NCBI RefSeq assembly: GCF_001449115.1
Contig: NZ_LAIJ01000008.1
Location: 1 to 60,976, forward strand
Direction of reading: 5' to 3'
DNA length: 60,976 nucleotides
Origin: Occallatibacter gabretensis
Lineage (GTDB): Bacteria; Acidobacteriota; Terriglobia; Terriglobales; Acidobacteriaceae
Shown here piece by piece: positions 34,445-42,841 of this stretch (positions are counted from its first letter, which is position 1; every line of letters begins with the position of its first letter). Below the pieces are notes generated by a model, which saw only the letters and a program-made list of their open reading frames with translations, was not told the DNA's origin and ran no database searches. A program made the translations under genes and the position numbers.

Positions 34445-35818
34445 ATGGAGGCCATCGTGTCCCATAATTTCTTTCGGGCTGGAAGGCGAAATCGCGCCGT
34501 TGCCAAGGTTGTGCTTCTCATCGCTCTTCTAACCGCGCCGCTTTGCGCGCGTGCCGACGTCACCATCCCTGACACGCCGGCGGGGCACACATTGCAGGCA
34601 TTTCTTACGGCAATGAACTCCGGCGACCACGACAAGATTGCGGCTTATGTGAAGGAATTTGACCCGAAGAACAATGCCGATGGGCTCACCGGTTTTGCCG
34701 CCCAGACAGGCGGCTTCAATCTTGTCTCCATCCTGAGCAGCGCACCGGACCGGCTCACCTTTATGGTCCATGGCCGCGCAGACAATATCGACGCCTACGG
34801 AACTCTGCAGCTTGAAAGCACCGCGCCGCCGCGGGTCAAACAGCTCGGCATCCGCGCGCTTCCCCCGGGCGCAAAAATCGACGACATTCACCTCGACGCC
34901 GCCCTCCGGCAGAAGACAATTGACGCCGTCAGCAAGCAGCTTACGGACCATTATGTCTATCCGGATGTGGCGGCAAAGATGATTCAGGCTGTGCGCGACC
35001 ATCAGGCGCATGGCGACTACAACTCCATCACCAATGGCAATGAATTTGCTGGTATCCTGATGCGCGACCTGCGCGCCGTCAGCCACGACGGCCATCTCTT
35101 TGTTGGGTACAACCCCTACATCATGCCCGGCGATTCTTCGGGACCGCATGCGCCAAGCCCCGCCGATGAGGCACGCTTCCGCGCCGAGCTTGAGCATGAC
35201 AACTGCAGCTTCTCCAAAGTGGAGATCCTGAGCCACAACATCGGCTACGTAAAATTTGGCGAATTCGCGCCGCCGGAGTACTGCGCTTCCACAGTAACGG
35301 CTGCCATGAGCTTTCTGGCCCACGCCGATGCCATCATCTTTGACCTGCGCGAGAACCATGGCGGCGATCCGCAGATGGTCGATTTCATGGTTTCGTATCT
35401 CTTCCACGATTCGACCCACATCAACGACCTCACGACCCGGCTCGATAACGACACTCACCAGTATTGGACGCTTCCTTGGGTTCCTGGGCCGCGCTTCGTC
35501 GATCAGCCTGTGTACGTGCTCACCTCGCACGAAACGTTCTCAGGCGGTGAGGAATTTACCTTCGATCTGAAGACGCAGAAGCGAGCCACCATCGTCGGCG
35601 AAACCACAGGCGGCGGTGCGCATCCTGTACGCGGCATGCCGGCAGGAGACCATTTCACCATCGGCGTCCCCTTCGCGCGGCCCATTAACCCGATTACGAA
35701 AGGCGACTGGGAAGGAACTGGCGTGGAACCGGATGTAAAGGTGAGTGCGGCAGACGCGTTGACCACCGCGGAAAAGCTAGCTACAGAGAAGCTGGCCAGC
35801 AAAAACAAGACCGAATAG
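34445..35818 (+). CDS. Exported S41-family (tail-specific/CtpA-like) peptidase
   Basis: 457 residues from the second ATG (34445), which puts the hydrophobic signal segment (VVLLIALLTAPLCARA) nearer the start; ATG 34394 adds 17 residues. An N-terminal ~110-residue domain precedes the S41 core. YVKFGEF, DAIIFDLRENHGGDPQMVDFMVSYLF (about 320-345) and the nucleophile motif TSHETFSGGEEFTFDLK (Ser near 385) are clear. TTGGGAHPVRG and IPF-like IGVPFARP follow. There is no obvious PDZ domain, as in the tricorn/IRBP-like branch. Ends just before a strong terminator. Confidence 0.87.
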   Translation: MEAIVSHNFFRAGRRNRAVAKVVLLIALLTAPLCARADVTIPDTPAGHTLQAFLTAMNSGDHDKIAAYVKEFDPKNNADGLTGFAAQTGGFNLVSILSSAPDRLTFMVHGRADNIDAYGTLQLESTAPPRVKQLGIRALPPGAKIDDIHLDAALRQKTIDAVSKQLTDHYVYPDVAAKMIQAVRDHQAHGDYNSITNGNEFAGILMRDLRAVSHDGHLFVGYNPYIMPGDSSGPHAPSPADEARFRAELEHDNCSFSKVEILSHNIGYVKFGEFAPPEYCASTVTAAMSFLAHADAIIFDLRENHGGDPQMVDFMVSYLFHDSTHINDLTTRLDNDTHQYWTLPWVPGPRFVDQPVYVLTSHETFSGGEEFTFDLKTQKRATIVGETTGGGAHPVRGMPAGDHFTIGVPFARPINPITKGDWEGTGVEPDVKVSAADALTTAEKLATEKLASKNKTE

Positions 35819-35841
35819 GTCCGAATTGTCTTTACAAACAA

Positions 35842-35882
35842 AAATCCCCAGCAGGGCTTCACCTTCGCCCTGTTGGGGATTT
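35842..35882. terminator. Terminator between convergent genes
   Basis: AAATCCCCAGCAGGGC (35842-35857) pairs with GCCCTGTTGGGGATTT (35867-35882) over 16 pairs with one G-T, around a nine-base loop. It ends the S41 gene and serves the small convergent gene. Confidence 0.92.
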
Positions 35883-35895
35883 CGTTCGAATGTCT

Positions 35896-36096
35896 TTACG
35901 CGGCTGCCTGGAATCCGTTGCAGCCGCTAATCGGCGTCACCAGCAAATGCAGGGGCACCAATTGGGGATGGCCGCATGTTTCCACCAGGCTCTCCGGAGC
36001 CTTGTGTGAAGAACGGATTGAAACCAGCTTGTCATCGCTGTGGCCTTCACCGAAGTGGGTACAGAGTCCGCATTGCCCGTCATGAATATCTGACAT
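35896..36096 (-). CDS. Small Cys/His protein of unknown function
   Basis: A 66-residue protein with an excellent AGGAGGG ribosome site, which argues strongly that it is translated. GQCGLCTHFGEGH (C9, C12, H14) at the N-terminus, ETCGHPQ in the middle and SGCNGFQAA at the end give four cysteines and several histidines, enough for one metal site. There is no signal peptide or membrane helix. It is convergent to the S41 peptidase and shares its terminator. I do not know the family. Confidence 0.65.
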   Translation of the reverse strand: MSDIHDGQCGLCTHFGEGHSDDKLVSIRSSHKAPESLVETCGHPQLVPLHLLVTPISGCNGFQAAA

Positions 36097-36367
36097 AGTC
36101 GCTTCCCTCCTGATCGGTCGTTCTTACCTGCACAGTATGATGATCAAATTTCTTCTCAAGATCAAGCCGGAAATAAAAATTCTTTCCTTCAGCCTTCCTA
36201 GGGTTTCCTTATCTGATATCCATTGCCATACTCTGCCGCGCAGTAATATATTCATCCAAATACTCTTTGCACGACTGCAAGACCGCTCCCCGCAGCTGCA
36301 AATTTCGTTTTGAGAACGACCTGACCCGGCCCGCAGCTCGTCCGCACGGCCCCAAATACACAGCCTT

Positions 36368-37048
36368 ATGTTTGGAGAATCGCAGTTGTCCCGCACACTT
36401 CGTCCCGTTTTCGCTGCTTCCGCTCTCGCGCTCTGTTGTCTCACTGCACTTGCGCAACAATCTGCGCCCCCGCCCTCCATCGTCCAGCCCGGAGCGCCCG
36501 GAGCCTCCAACAAACCCCTGTCGCCCAGCGCCGCCAACGCCGGCGAGGCGCTCAAAGCTCCATCCAAACCCGACGCCTATTTCATGCAGGGCATGATCAT
36601 GCATCACAATCAGGCCGTGGAAATGACGGAGCTGCTCAAGACCCGCACCAAGGATCCCGCCATCCAGGAGCTCGGCCACAAAATCGACGTCTCCCAGACT
36701 GATGAAATGCGCTGGATGAAGCAGTGGCTCACCGACCGCAGCCTTCCCATCGACCCTATGGCCGGCATGGACATGAAAGACATGAAGATGGACATGCCCA
36801 TGATGCCAGGCATGCTTACCGCCAAGCAGATGGAGGCTCTTCGTAAAGCCTCCGGCCCGGAATTCGACCACCTGTTCCTCACCGGCATGATCCAGCATCA
36901 CTCCGGCGCGCTGCAGATGGTAAAAGACCTTTTCGCCAACCCTGGCGCAGGCCAGGACCCCCAATTATTTGATTTCGCCAATGACGTCGACAATACCCAG
37001 CAAGCCGAAATCGACATCATGCGTCACATGCTGAAGGAGAGACAATGA
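36368..37048 (+). CDS. DUF305 family exported protein (ferritin-like, Met/His-rich)
   Basis: A 226-residue protein with a signal peptide ending TALAQ. Two four-helix half-repeats are seen: FMQGMIMHHNQAVEMTELL (about 73-91) and FLTGMIQHHSGALQMVKDLF (about 176-195), each with the M-I-x-H-H pattern typical of DUF305. A Met/Asp-rich linker (MAGMDMKDMKMDMPMM, about 136-151) between them could bind copper. The family is often found with metal-handling or redox proteins. The stop overlaps the next start (ATGA), so the LVIVD protein is translationally coupled. Confidence 0.85.
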   Translation: MFGESQLSRTLRPVFAASALALCCLTALAQQSAPPPSIVQPGAPGASNKPLSPSAANAGEALKAPSKPDAYFMQGMIMHHNQAVEMTELLKTRTKDPAIQELGHKIDVSQTDEMRWMKQWLTDRSLPIDPMAGMDMKDMKMDMPMMPGMLTAKQMEALRKASGPEFDHLFLTGMIQHHSGALQMVKDLFANPGAGQDPQLFDFANDVDNTQQAEIDIMRHMLKERQ

Positions 37049-39075
37049 GCTGCATCACTTCCCAATTCGCCGCACGCAAACTCACTCTGTTAGCCCTTGC
37101 TGCCGCTAGCCTGGCAGTTGCGCAAGGCCCAACCCCCTCTGCGCCTCCAGCGGCAAAAACCCCACCCATTCCGCCGACCGTTTATGTCAATCCCCGCTCC
37201 GATTCGAGCGATCCTCGCGTCGGCCTGAAGGGTGGCCTCTATGACGCAGCCACGGCCATCCAGGGCATGGAGCTCGTGCTGACCACGCCCAAGCCCGCTG
37301 GCTTCGCGCCGGATATCGATACCATCAAAGCCGTTGACGCCACGCCGCCACCGGCACCCGTCGATCCTGATGCCCCGCGCCAGCGCGGCATGATGATGAC
37401 TGCGCCCAGCGGCCCGCGCGCCAATTACGGCGGCACCAACTCCGATCTCGCCTTCAACTCGAAGTACCTCTTCAATGGCAATTACAACGGCATCAACATC
37501 TACGACATCTCCAACCCCTCGCACATGACGCTGGTCACGTCGATCATCTGCCCCGGCGGCCAGGGAGACGTCTCCGTTTACAAGAACCTTCTGTTTATGT
37601 CGGTTGAAGCTGCCAACGGCCGCATGGACTGCGGCACGCAGGGCTTCCCCACCTCCACCCCGGCTCCGCAGCCGCCCGTACCCACCGGCGATGCTGAAAA
37701 GGACGCTGCGGCCCGCCGCGAATTCATGATGCGCATGCAACCGCCGCCCAGCAAAGACCGCGTAAAGGGCGTCCGCATCTTCGACATCTCTGACATCAAG
37801 AACCCGAAGCAACTGGTTGACGTACAGACCTGCCGCGGTTCGCACACGCACTCGCTTGTCGTCGATCCCAAGGATAAGGACAACGTCTACGTCTACGTTG
37901 CAGGCTCTGCGGGTGTACGCCCGGCAGAAGAGCTTGCAGGCTGCTCCGGTGGCGATCCTGACAAGGACCCCTCAACAGCGCTCTTCACCATCGTTGTCAT
38001 CCAGGTGCCGCTCGCGCATCCTGAACAGGCCAAGGTCATCAACAGCCCCTACATCTTCGCCGATCCGGCAAGCGGCAATGTGAACGGCCTCTGGAAGGGC
38101 GGCAATCACGGCGATGGCACACAGAACACCTCCGCCACGCGCGGCTGCCACGACATCACCGTCTACTCCTGGCTTGGCGTTGCTGGCGGCGCATGCTCCG
38201 GCAATGGCATCCTGCTCGACATCTCGGACGTTGTGCATCCCAAGCGTCTCGATGCCGTTACTGATCCCAACTACGCTTTCTGGCACTCCGCTAACTTCTC
38301 GAACGATGGCAAGACGGTCCTCTTCACCGACGAGTGGGGCGGCGGCGGCCAGCCACGTTGCCGCGCTAGCGATCCCATGGCCTGGGGTGCGGACGCCATC
38401 TTCACTATCACGCCGGACAAGAAGCTGAAGCTCGACTCGTATTACAAGATGCCCGCGCCGCAAACCGACAAAGAGAACTGCGTTGCGCACAACGGCTCCA
38501 TGATTCCCATCCCCGGCCGCAATATCGAAGTGCAGTCGTGGTATCAGGGTGGCATCTCCATCATGGATTACACCGACCCCACGCACCCCTTCGAGATCGG
38601 CTACTTTGACCGCGGCCCGGTCGATGACAGCCGTCCCGCCATGGGCGGCCAGTGGTCCACCTACTACTACAACGGCTACATCTACGGCTCTGAGATCGCT
38701 CGCGGCACAGACGTTTTCAAGCTTGTCCCGACGAAATACATCACGCAGGCTGAGATCGATGCCGCTGGCCAAGTCTACCTTCCTGAGCTCAACGTTCAGG
38801 ATCAGCCGCACATCGAGTATCCGGAAAACTTCGTCACGGCCAAGGCTTATCTCGATCAGCTCGCCCGTGGTGACAGCCTCTCGGCAGATAAGATCGCGGC
38901 CATCAAAGCCAACATCGATGCCAAGAACGGAAAGAAGCTGAAGGGCGATGCCAAGACCGCCGAAAAGGCTGCCGAAACGGCAAAGACTCCCGCCGATGCA
39001 GACCGTCTCAAGGCTCTTGCCAAAATCCTCTCCAACCCCAAAGCCGCCGAAGCTGCACCCAAGACCGGCATGTAG
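37045..39075 (+). CDS. Exported LVIVD-repeat beta-propeller protein
   Basis: A 676-residue protein with a signal peptide ending LAVAQG and a Pro-rich linker. Repeats such as YNGINIYDISNPSHMTLVTSI (about 149-169), KGVRIFDISDIKNPKQLVDVQTC and GISIMDYTDPTHPFEIGYFDRG are LVIVD units that build a beta-propeller. Conserved Cys/His are spread through it (RGSHTHS, HGDGTQNTSATRGCHD). The last ~90 residues are Lys/Ala-rich helix. Its start overlaps the DUF305 stop by four bases, so the two should be made in equal amounts and probably act together in the periplasm. Confidence 0.82.
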   Translation: MSCITSQFAARKLTLLALAAASLAVAQGPTPSAPPAAKTPPIPPTVYVNPRSDSSDPRVGLKGGLYDAATAIQGMELVLTTPKPAGFAPDIDTIKAVDATPPPAPVDPDAPRQRGMMMTAPSGPRANYGGTNSDLAFNSKYLFNGNYNGINIYDISNPSHMTLVTSIICPGGQGDVSVYKNLLFMSVEAANGRMDCGTQGFPTSTPAPQPPVPTGDAEKDAAARREFMMRMQPPPSKDRVKGVRIFDISDIKNPKQLVDVQTCRGSHTHSLVVDPKDKDNVYVYVAGSAGVRPAEELAGCSGGDPDKDPSTALFTIVVIQVPLAHPEQAKVINSPYIFADPASGNVNGLWKGGNHGDGTQNTSATRGCHDITVYSWLGVAGGACSGNGILLDISDVVHPKRLDAVTDPNYAFWHSANFSNDGKTVLFTDEWGGGGQPRCRASDPMAWGADAIFTITPDKKLKLDSYYKMPAPQTDKENCVAHNGSMIPIPGRNIEVQSWYQGGISIMDYTDPTHPFEIGYFDRGPVDDSRPAMGGQWSTYYYNGYIYGSEIARGTDVFKLVPTKYITQAEIDAAGQVYLPELNVQDQPHIEYPENFVTAKAYLDQLARGDSLSADKIAAIKANIDAKNGKKLKGDAKTAEKAAETAKTPADADRLKALAKILSNPKAAEAAPKTGM

Positions 39076-39090
39076 CCCGCCATCAAAAAC

Positions 39091-39118
39091 CATGGGCGAG
39101 CTGCATAGCTCGCCCATG
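39091..39118 (-). terminator. Terminator, mainly for the AraC gene
   Basis: CATGGGCGAGCT (39091-39102) and AGCTCGCCCATG (39107-39118) form a perfect 12-bp stem with loop GCAT. The T-run lies on the minus strand (GTTTTTG), so it ends the AraC gene; the plus strand lacks one. Confidence 0.85.
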
Positions 39119-39159
39119 ACACACAGCCTTACTCTCCGTACTTCCCTTCTTTCAAGAAG

Positions 39160-40083
39160 TCAGGCCTCGGAGACTCTCTTCAGGCCACGTTTTATGCGTG
39201 CATATGCTCCCGGCGTAGTGCCCGTTTGATGCCTGAAGGCCGACGTAAACTGGCTCTGGTCTCCGAAGCCAACCGCAAGCGCGATCTCGACCAGTGGCCG
39301 TGCTTGTGAGGTCAACAACGTTTTGGCCCGCTCCACCCTCCGTGCAATCACATACTGATGAACGCTCTGCTCCGTCGATCGTTTGAACATCTTCCCGAAG
39401 TGATACGGACTGAGACACGCCACCCCGGCCAAATCCATTACTGAGAGGTCATACTCTAGATATTCCTCAATGTAATCCAGCACACGAGACAGCCGGTCCG
39501 GTGTAAGCCCTGACCTATACTGGCTGATCTTTAGTGGAAACACCCCATAGCGTTGCGCCAGATAAACAGCCGTAGCATTGCACAGGCTCTCTACGACCAG
39601 TTGCTGGGGTGATGAATCCCTTCCAAATACCTCCTCAAGCGCTCCTACCAGGTGCCCCAGCACAACATCGCGTGCTCCTCCCCGAACCATGATCAGTTCC
39701 ACAGGCCTTTGGCTGAATGGCTCCGGCATCGCCAACTCCATCATCGGTATGCCAATGCTCATGACGCTCGAGTGAAAAATGCCCTCCCAGCGGATGCCTT
39801 TCTGTAAGGTAGCCGTACTCAAAAACACTCCCCCCGGCACGAGCAGGCAATCCTTTTCCAGGCCGCCCTCTTTACAAAAAACCCGGCACGGCTCTGTAAC
39901 CTTCCCCACCGCAATCATGTGAGTCAGAAATTGGATCTCAGGTAATTCGGTCGGGGGGCTTATATGCTCTTCCAGAATCAGGCCGTCATTCGCGTTGCTC
40001 CCGCCCACAAGCCTCGCGGTCCCGTGCGGCGTAAACAAATTACGCAAAATACCTTTGTGCTTTATGACAATCCGTTCAGTCAT
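39160..40083 (-). CDS. AraC-family transcriptional regulator
   Basis: 307 residues from the ATG at 40083, which has GGAG six bases upstream; the two extra residues of the longer frame need a TTG. The C-terminal ~100 residues hold the double helix-turn-helix: MDLAGVACLSPYHFGKMFKRSTEQSVHQYVIARRVERAKTLL and PLVEIALAVGFGDQSQFTSAFRHQTGTTPGAYA. The N-terminal ~190 residues are an unrecognised sensor domain. It is divergent from the 40.3-42.7 kb cassette across 247 bases and could control it. Confidence 0.9.
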   Translation of the reverse strand: MTERIVIKHKGILRNLFTPHGTARLVGGSNANDGLILEEHISPPTELPEIQFLTHMIAVGKVTEPCRVFCKEGGLEKDCLLVPGGVFLSTATLQKGIRWEGIFHSSVMSIGIPMMELAMPEPFSQRPVELIMVRGGARDVVLGHLVGALEEVFGRDSSPQQLVVESLCNATAVYLAQRYGVFPLKISQYRSGLTPDRLSRVLDYIEEYLEYDLSVMDLAGVACLSPYHFGKMFKRSTEQSVHQYVIARRVERAKTLLTSQARPLVEIALAVGFGDQSQFTSAFRHQTGTTPGAYARIKRGLKRVSEA

Positions 40084-40330
40084 AAGCAACTCCGCTAGTT
40101 TTCGATAAACAACAGCCCGTTTTCACAATCCATCAGTCACAGTGCATAACTACACTGCAACTATTGAAATATCTTTCGAGAACCCGAACCGCACAGCGTA
40201 CACCAAGGGGAGTGCGGAAAAGCGCGGCAAGCACTCTTCCGACGATATGGTGATGTTTTGCATTGTAACGTTTCGGTCACTCAGAGAGCAGAAGATTTTT
40301 TTGCTACGACCTTGAACCCCGGAGACCCTC

Positions 40331-41176
40331 ATGGCAACTCGAGCAAGCGCTGTTCGTATTCCTGCCAAAGCATCGTGCGCATGCGATGTCTCGCTGCCTG
40401 CCTCCAGGTGCTCCATTCAGCTCAATCCGCCGCCGTTTCGGCCAGATCCTGCCATCTACACGCAGTCGCAACGGCTGGCCGCCGGCCTTGACGTCACCTG
40501 GAATAACCCCGACATCACGTGGTTCCAGCCCCAAGTCTATGCAGATAGCAAGTGGCAATTCAATATGCAACCTGGCATGTCGATTTCCATTCACAACCTG
40601 TCTGCGAAGGCGGCCGCCGTGAATACAACGGTCTCTGTCTCACGCAGTGCCCTCGGGATTGGAATGCCGCGCTCTCCCGTCGTCACGCAAGTGCTCTCAT
40701 TAGCGGCGGGAGAAACCCGCGTGATCAGCGTGCCATTGCTGATAGCGGCTCTCATAATTCCGGGTTTCATCATCATTGATTTCCAGACAGGAGAAGAGAC
40801 TACGGAAATTGCGGGGACAGAACTCGGCGCCGCAATTTTTGTGGACATCTCCCACCCATACGACTCAGACGCCTCGAATAATCATGGAGAAAGCGTGACA
40901 AGCCTCGCGTTTTTGACCATCGAGGCACCGCCAATTCCGATTCTTCTTGGAAACGTGACAGCCGCGCCGCTGGACTACGCGCTATCGCTTGCGCCCAATA
41001 CCGTCTCTGCCCGAATTGCTCCCGCTCAGGTAACAGTTGCACCGGGAGCCACCGCCATAGCGTATCTCTCTTACACGCTTCCGGCAACAAGGCCGTTCAG
41101 CACCAGCGTCACGATACTTGCCCGCGACCAGCAGGGAGATCTCATAGGCGGCCTCACACAGTTTTTGTATGTATGA
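40331..41176 (+). CDS. Unrecognised beta-rich protein with a CARDB-like segment
   Basis: A 281-residue protein with GGAG eight bases before the ATG and no signal peptide. From about residue 60 it is predicted all-beta: TWNNPDITWFQPQVY, then SISIHNLSAKAAAVNTTVSVSRS, LAAGETRVISVPLLI and ATAIAYLSYTLPATRP. The segment HPYDSDASNNHGE resembles the DxxxxNN turn of CARDB/Ig-like adhesion domains. It is the first gene of a tight run (23 bases to the next, which overlaps the third). Function unknown. Confidence 0.6.
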   Translation: MATRASAVRIPAKASCACDVSLPASRCSIQLNPPPFRPDPAIYTQSQRLAAGLDVTWNNPDITWFQPQVYADSKWQFNMQPGMSISIHNLSAKAAAVNTTVSVSRSALGIGMPRSPVVTQVLSLAAGETRVISVPLLIAALIIPGFIIIDFQTGEETTEIAGTELGAAIFVDISHPYDSDASNNHGESVTSLAFLTIEAPPIPILLGNVTAAPLDYALSLAPNTVSARIAPAQVTVAPGATAIAYLSYTLPATRPFSTSVTILARDQQGDLIGGLTQFLYV

Positions 41177-41199
41177 ACTCACCCGGACGGTGACAAACC

Positions 41200-41601
41200 A
41201 TGAATTGGCTATCCAATACGATTGCGCGTTCCGGTATCTGTGCCGTCAGCGGAGCCATCGCCGGCGCCATAGTGGGCTATTTCTTTGGATTGCCCTATGC
41301 GCTGGCAGGCTCTCCGCACGTGCCCGCCGTTTCATGGCTCTGGTGGATGGCTCTCGGCCTGTCGGTCTTCGCGTGGCTGGTTCTTCTGGTCATCGTCGGC
41401 GTCTTTGGCAATTACGGCGTAGTCAGGATTGCAGTCTGGGCATTGGGAACATCCCTGGTCACCGGCATCCTCACTGTTTGGGGCATATACGTTCTGCACA
41501 TCGGTTTCTTCGGCGCGCTGCTCGGATGGCTCATCGGCTTCCTTGTCGGTAAATCCTTTTGCGCGATGTGCGCCGCTTATCAGAATCGAGGTAATAGTTA
41601 A
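41200..41601 (+). CDS. Small membrane protein with glycine-zipper helices
   Basis: A 133-residue protein with about four transmembrane helices. The first (AVSGAIAGAIVGYFFG) and last (FGALLGWLIGFLVGKSF) carry GxxxG-type spacing that favours close helix packing. The end has two cysteines (KSFCAMCAAY). Its stop codon overlaps the next gene's start by one base (TAATG). Unknown family. Confidence 0.6.
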   Translation: MNWLSNTIARSGICAVSGAIAGAIVGYFFGLPYALAGSPHVPAVSWLWWMALGLSVFAWLVLLVIVGVFGNYGVVRIAVWALGTSLVTGILTVWGIYVLHIGFFGALLGWLIGFLVGKSFCAMCAAYQNRGNS

Positions 41602-42719
41602 TGGCTGGCGCGACCATTTGCGGTGGAACAGGGACAGTATCAGGACCGCCAACATTCTGGGCTACCCTGGCTGGTATCTTTGGAATATTTTTCGGCCCGG
41701 TCGCCTCCGCTATCTTTGGCGTCGCGGGTAAACTGGGCGCCATCGATGTTGCCGGTATGACGGCATCTACCTCTGTCCTGGGCAAATTAGGCGCTTCCCT
41801 CGGCCTCAGCGGATGGGGTGTTTTGGCTCTGGCAGCCATCATTGTCACTGCCGTAGTCACTGCGCTCTCCATCATCATCTGGGCGAAATCATCGCATGAT
41901 GCTCTGTGCGGCGTGCCGGTCGTCGGAAAATTCGAATGTGTCACCGGCGTGATCAACACCGTGGAGGCCGGCTTTCATTACGGATACAGCGAACTCGTGG
42001 GGTTTCAGAATAATCAGCCCCGCATCGACGTTGTTGTCAAGAGCATTTACTGGCCTATCCTCACTTTGAATAATCCGCCCATGGTATGGTGCGCGGCATG
42101 CACCAACTGCCCTCCCAGTGCTGCCGCGCCCGCGCAGATACTTAACCCGAATTCAACCTGTTCGCCCATGATGCCTTGCTACTACCACAACAATCAGGTG
42201 TGCTCGGCATCGGCAGGCGCATCGGCAGGCGCGGCTATCGGCGCGGCTCTCGGTGCTGTTGGCGGAGTGATCCTCGCAATCTGGCTCTTTGGCCTCATGG
42301 GCTGTTCTTTTACTGCTATTTTTTCCTGGATTTGCATCATTGTCCTGGCAGTGGTCTGCCTGATTGTGGTCGCTGTTGTTGTCATCGCGGCATTGATTGG
42401 TTCCACCATCGGAACACAGGCGGGCAAGGCTGCCGCAGGCGGTTCCGCGAGTCCGATGGCGGGAAGCGTCACACTTATGCCCGGCGCATATGTCAGTGTT
42501 CTTGGCAACATGGTTCAGAGCCCCCACTCGCTTGGAGCGAACGTCATCTGGTTCGCAGGATGGACGCCTGACGCAAACGGCCAAACTGTGGATGATCTAA
42601 CCGCGAGCAATATGAACGGAACGACGGTATTGGGCAAGTCAACCGGGCTGCCGCCATTTTGCTTCACTGATCCTGACGGCATGATTCCCGCATCCATGGA
42701 TATTTGCCCCATGCCATGA
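41601..42719 (+). CDS. Unrecognised Cys-containing membrane protein
   Basis: A 372-residue protein. After a short polar start (MAGATICGGTGTVSGPP), hydrophobic segments lie at about 18-45, 65-95, 205-235 and 240-275. Between them is a cysteine-rich stretch (WCAACTNCPPS...CSPMMPCYYHNNQVC, about 162-203). The zipper ASAGASAGAAIGAALGAVGG precedes the third hydrophobic stretch. The soluble C-terminus (MPGAYVSVLGNMVQSP...FCFTDPDGMIPA) is not recognised. Overlaps the preceding gene, so it is certainly co-translated. Could be part of a surface or effector-like module with the downstream phospholipase; this is speculation. Confidence 0.6.
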   Translation: MAGATICGGTGTVSGPPTFWATLAGIFGIFFGPVASAIFGVAGKLGAIDVAGMTASTSVLGKLGASLGLSGWGVLALAAIIVTAVVTALSIIIWAKSSHDALCGVPVVGKFECVTGVINTVEAGFHYGYSELVGFQNNQPRIDVVVKSIYWPILTLNNPPMVWCAACTNCPPSAAAPAQILNPNSTCSPMMPCYYHNNQVCSASAGASAGAAIGAALGAVGGVILAIWLFGLMGCSFTAIFSWICIIVLAVVCLIVVAVVVIAALIGSTIGTQAGKAAAGGSASPMAGSVTLMPGAYVSVLGNMVQSPHSLGANVIWFAGWTPDANGQTVDDLTASNMNGTTVLGKSTGLPPFCFTDPDGMIPASMDICPMP

Positions 42720-42841
42720 TTGAGCTGGATGCCAGGTTCCGCTATAAAGTGATTGGGGTTTTACGGCGTACTTATAACCAACATTTCATTTCAGTGCAGC
42801 CTCTTCACAAAAAACCAACATAGCTGTGAAATAGATAGAGA

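Noticed and set aside
37972..39117. 381-residue minus-strand frame opposite the LVIVD gene
   Set aside because: Antisense shadow; Gly/Val-rich, without domain or start signal.
40263..40276. TTGTAACGTTTCGG as a further LacI-type operator upstream of the 40.3 kb cassette
   Set aside because: Only 11 of 14 bases match the GH76 site and the dyad symmetry is poor on one side; a chance match is likely.
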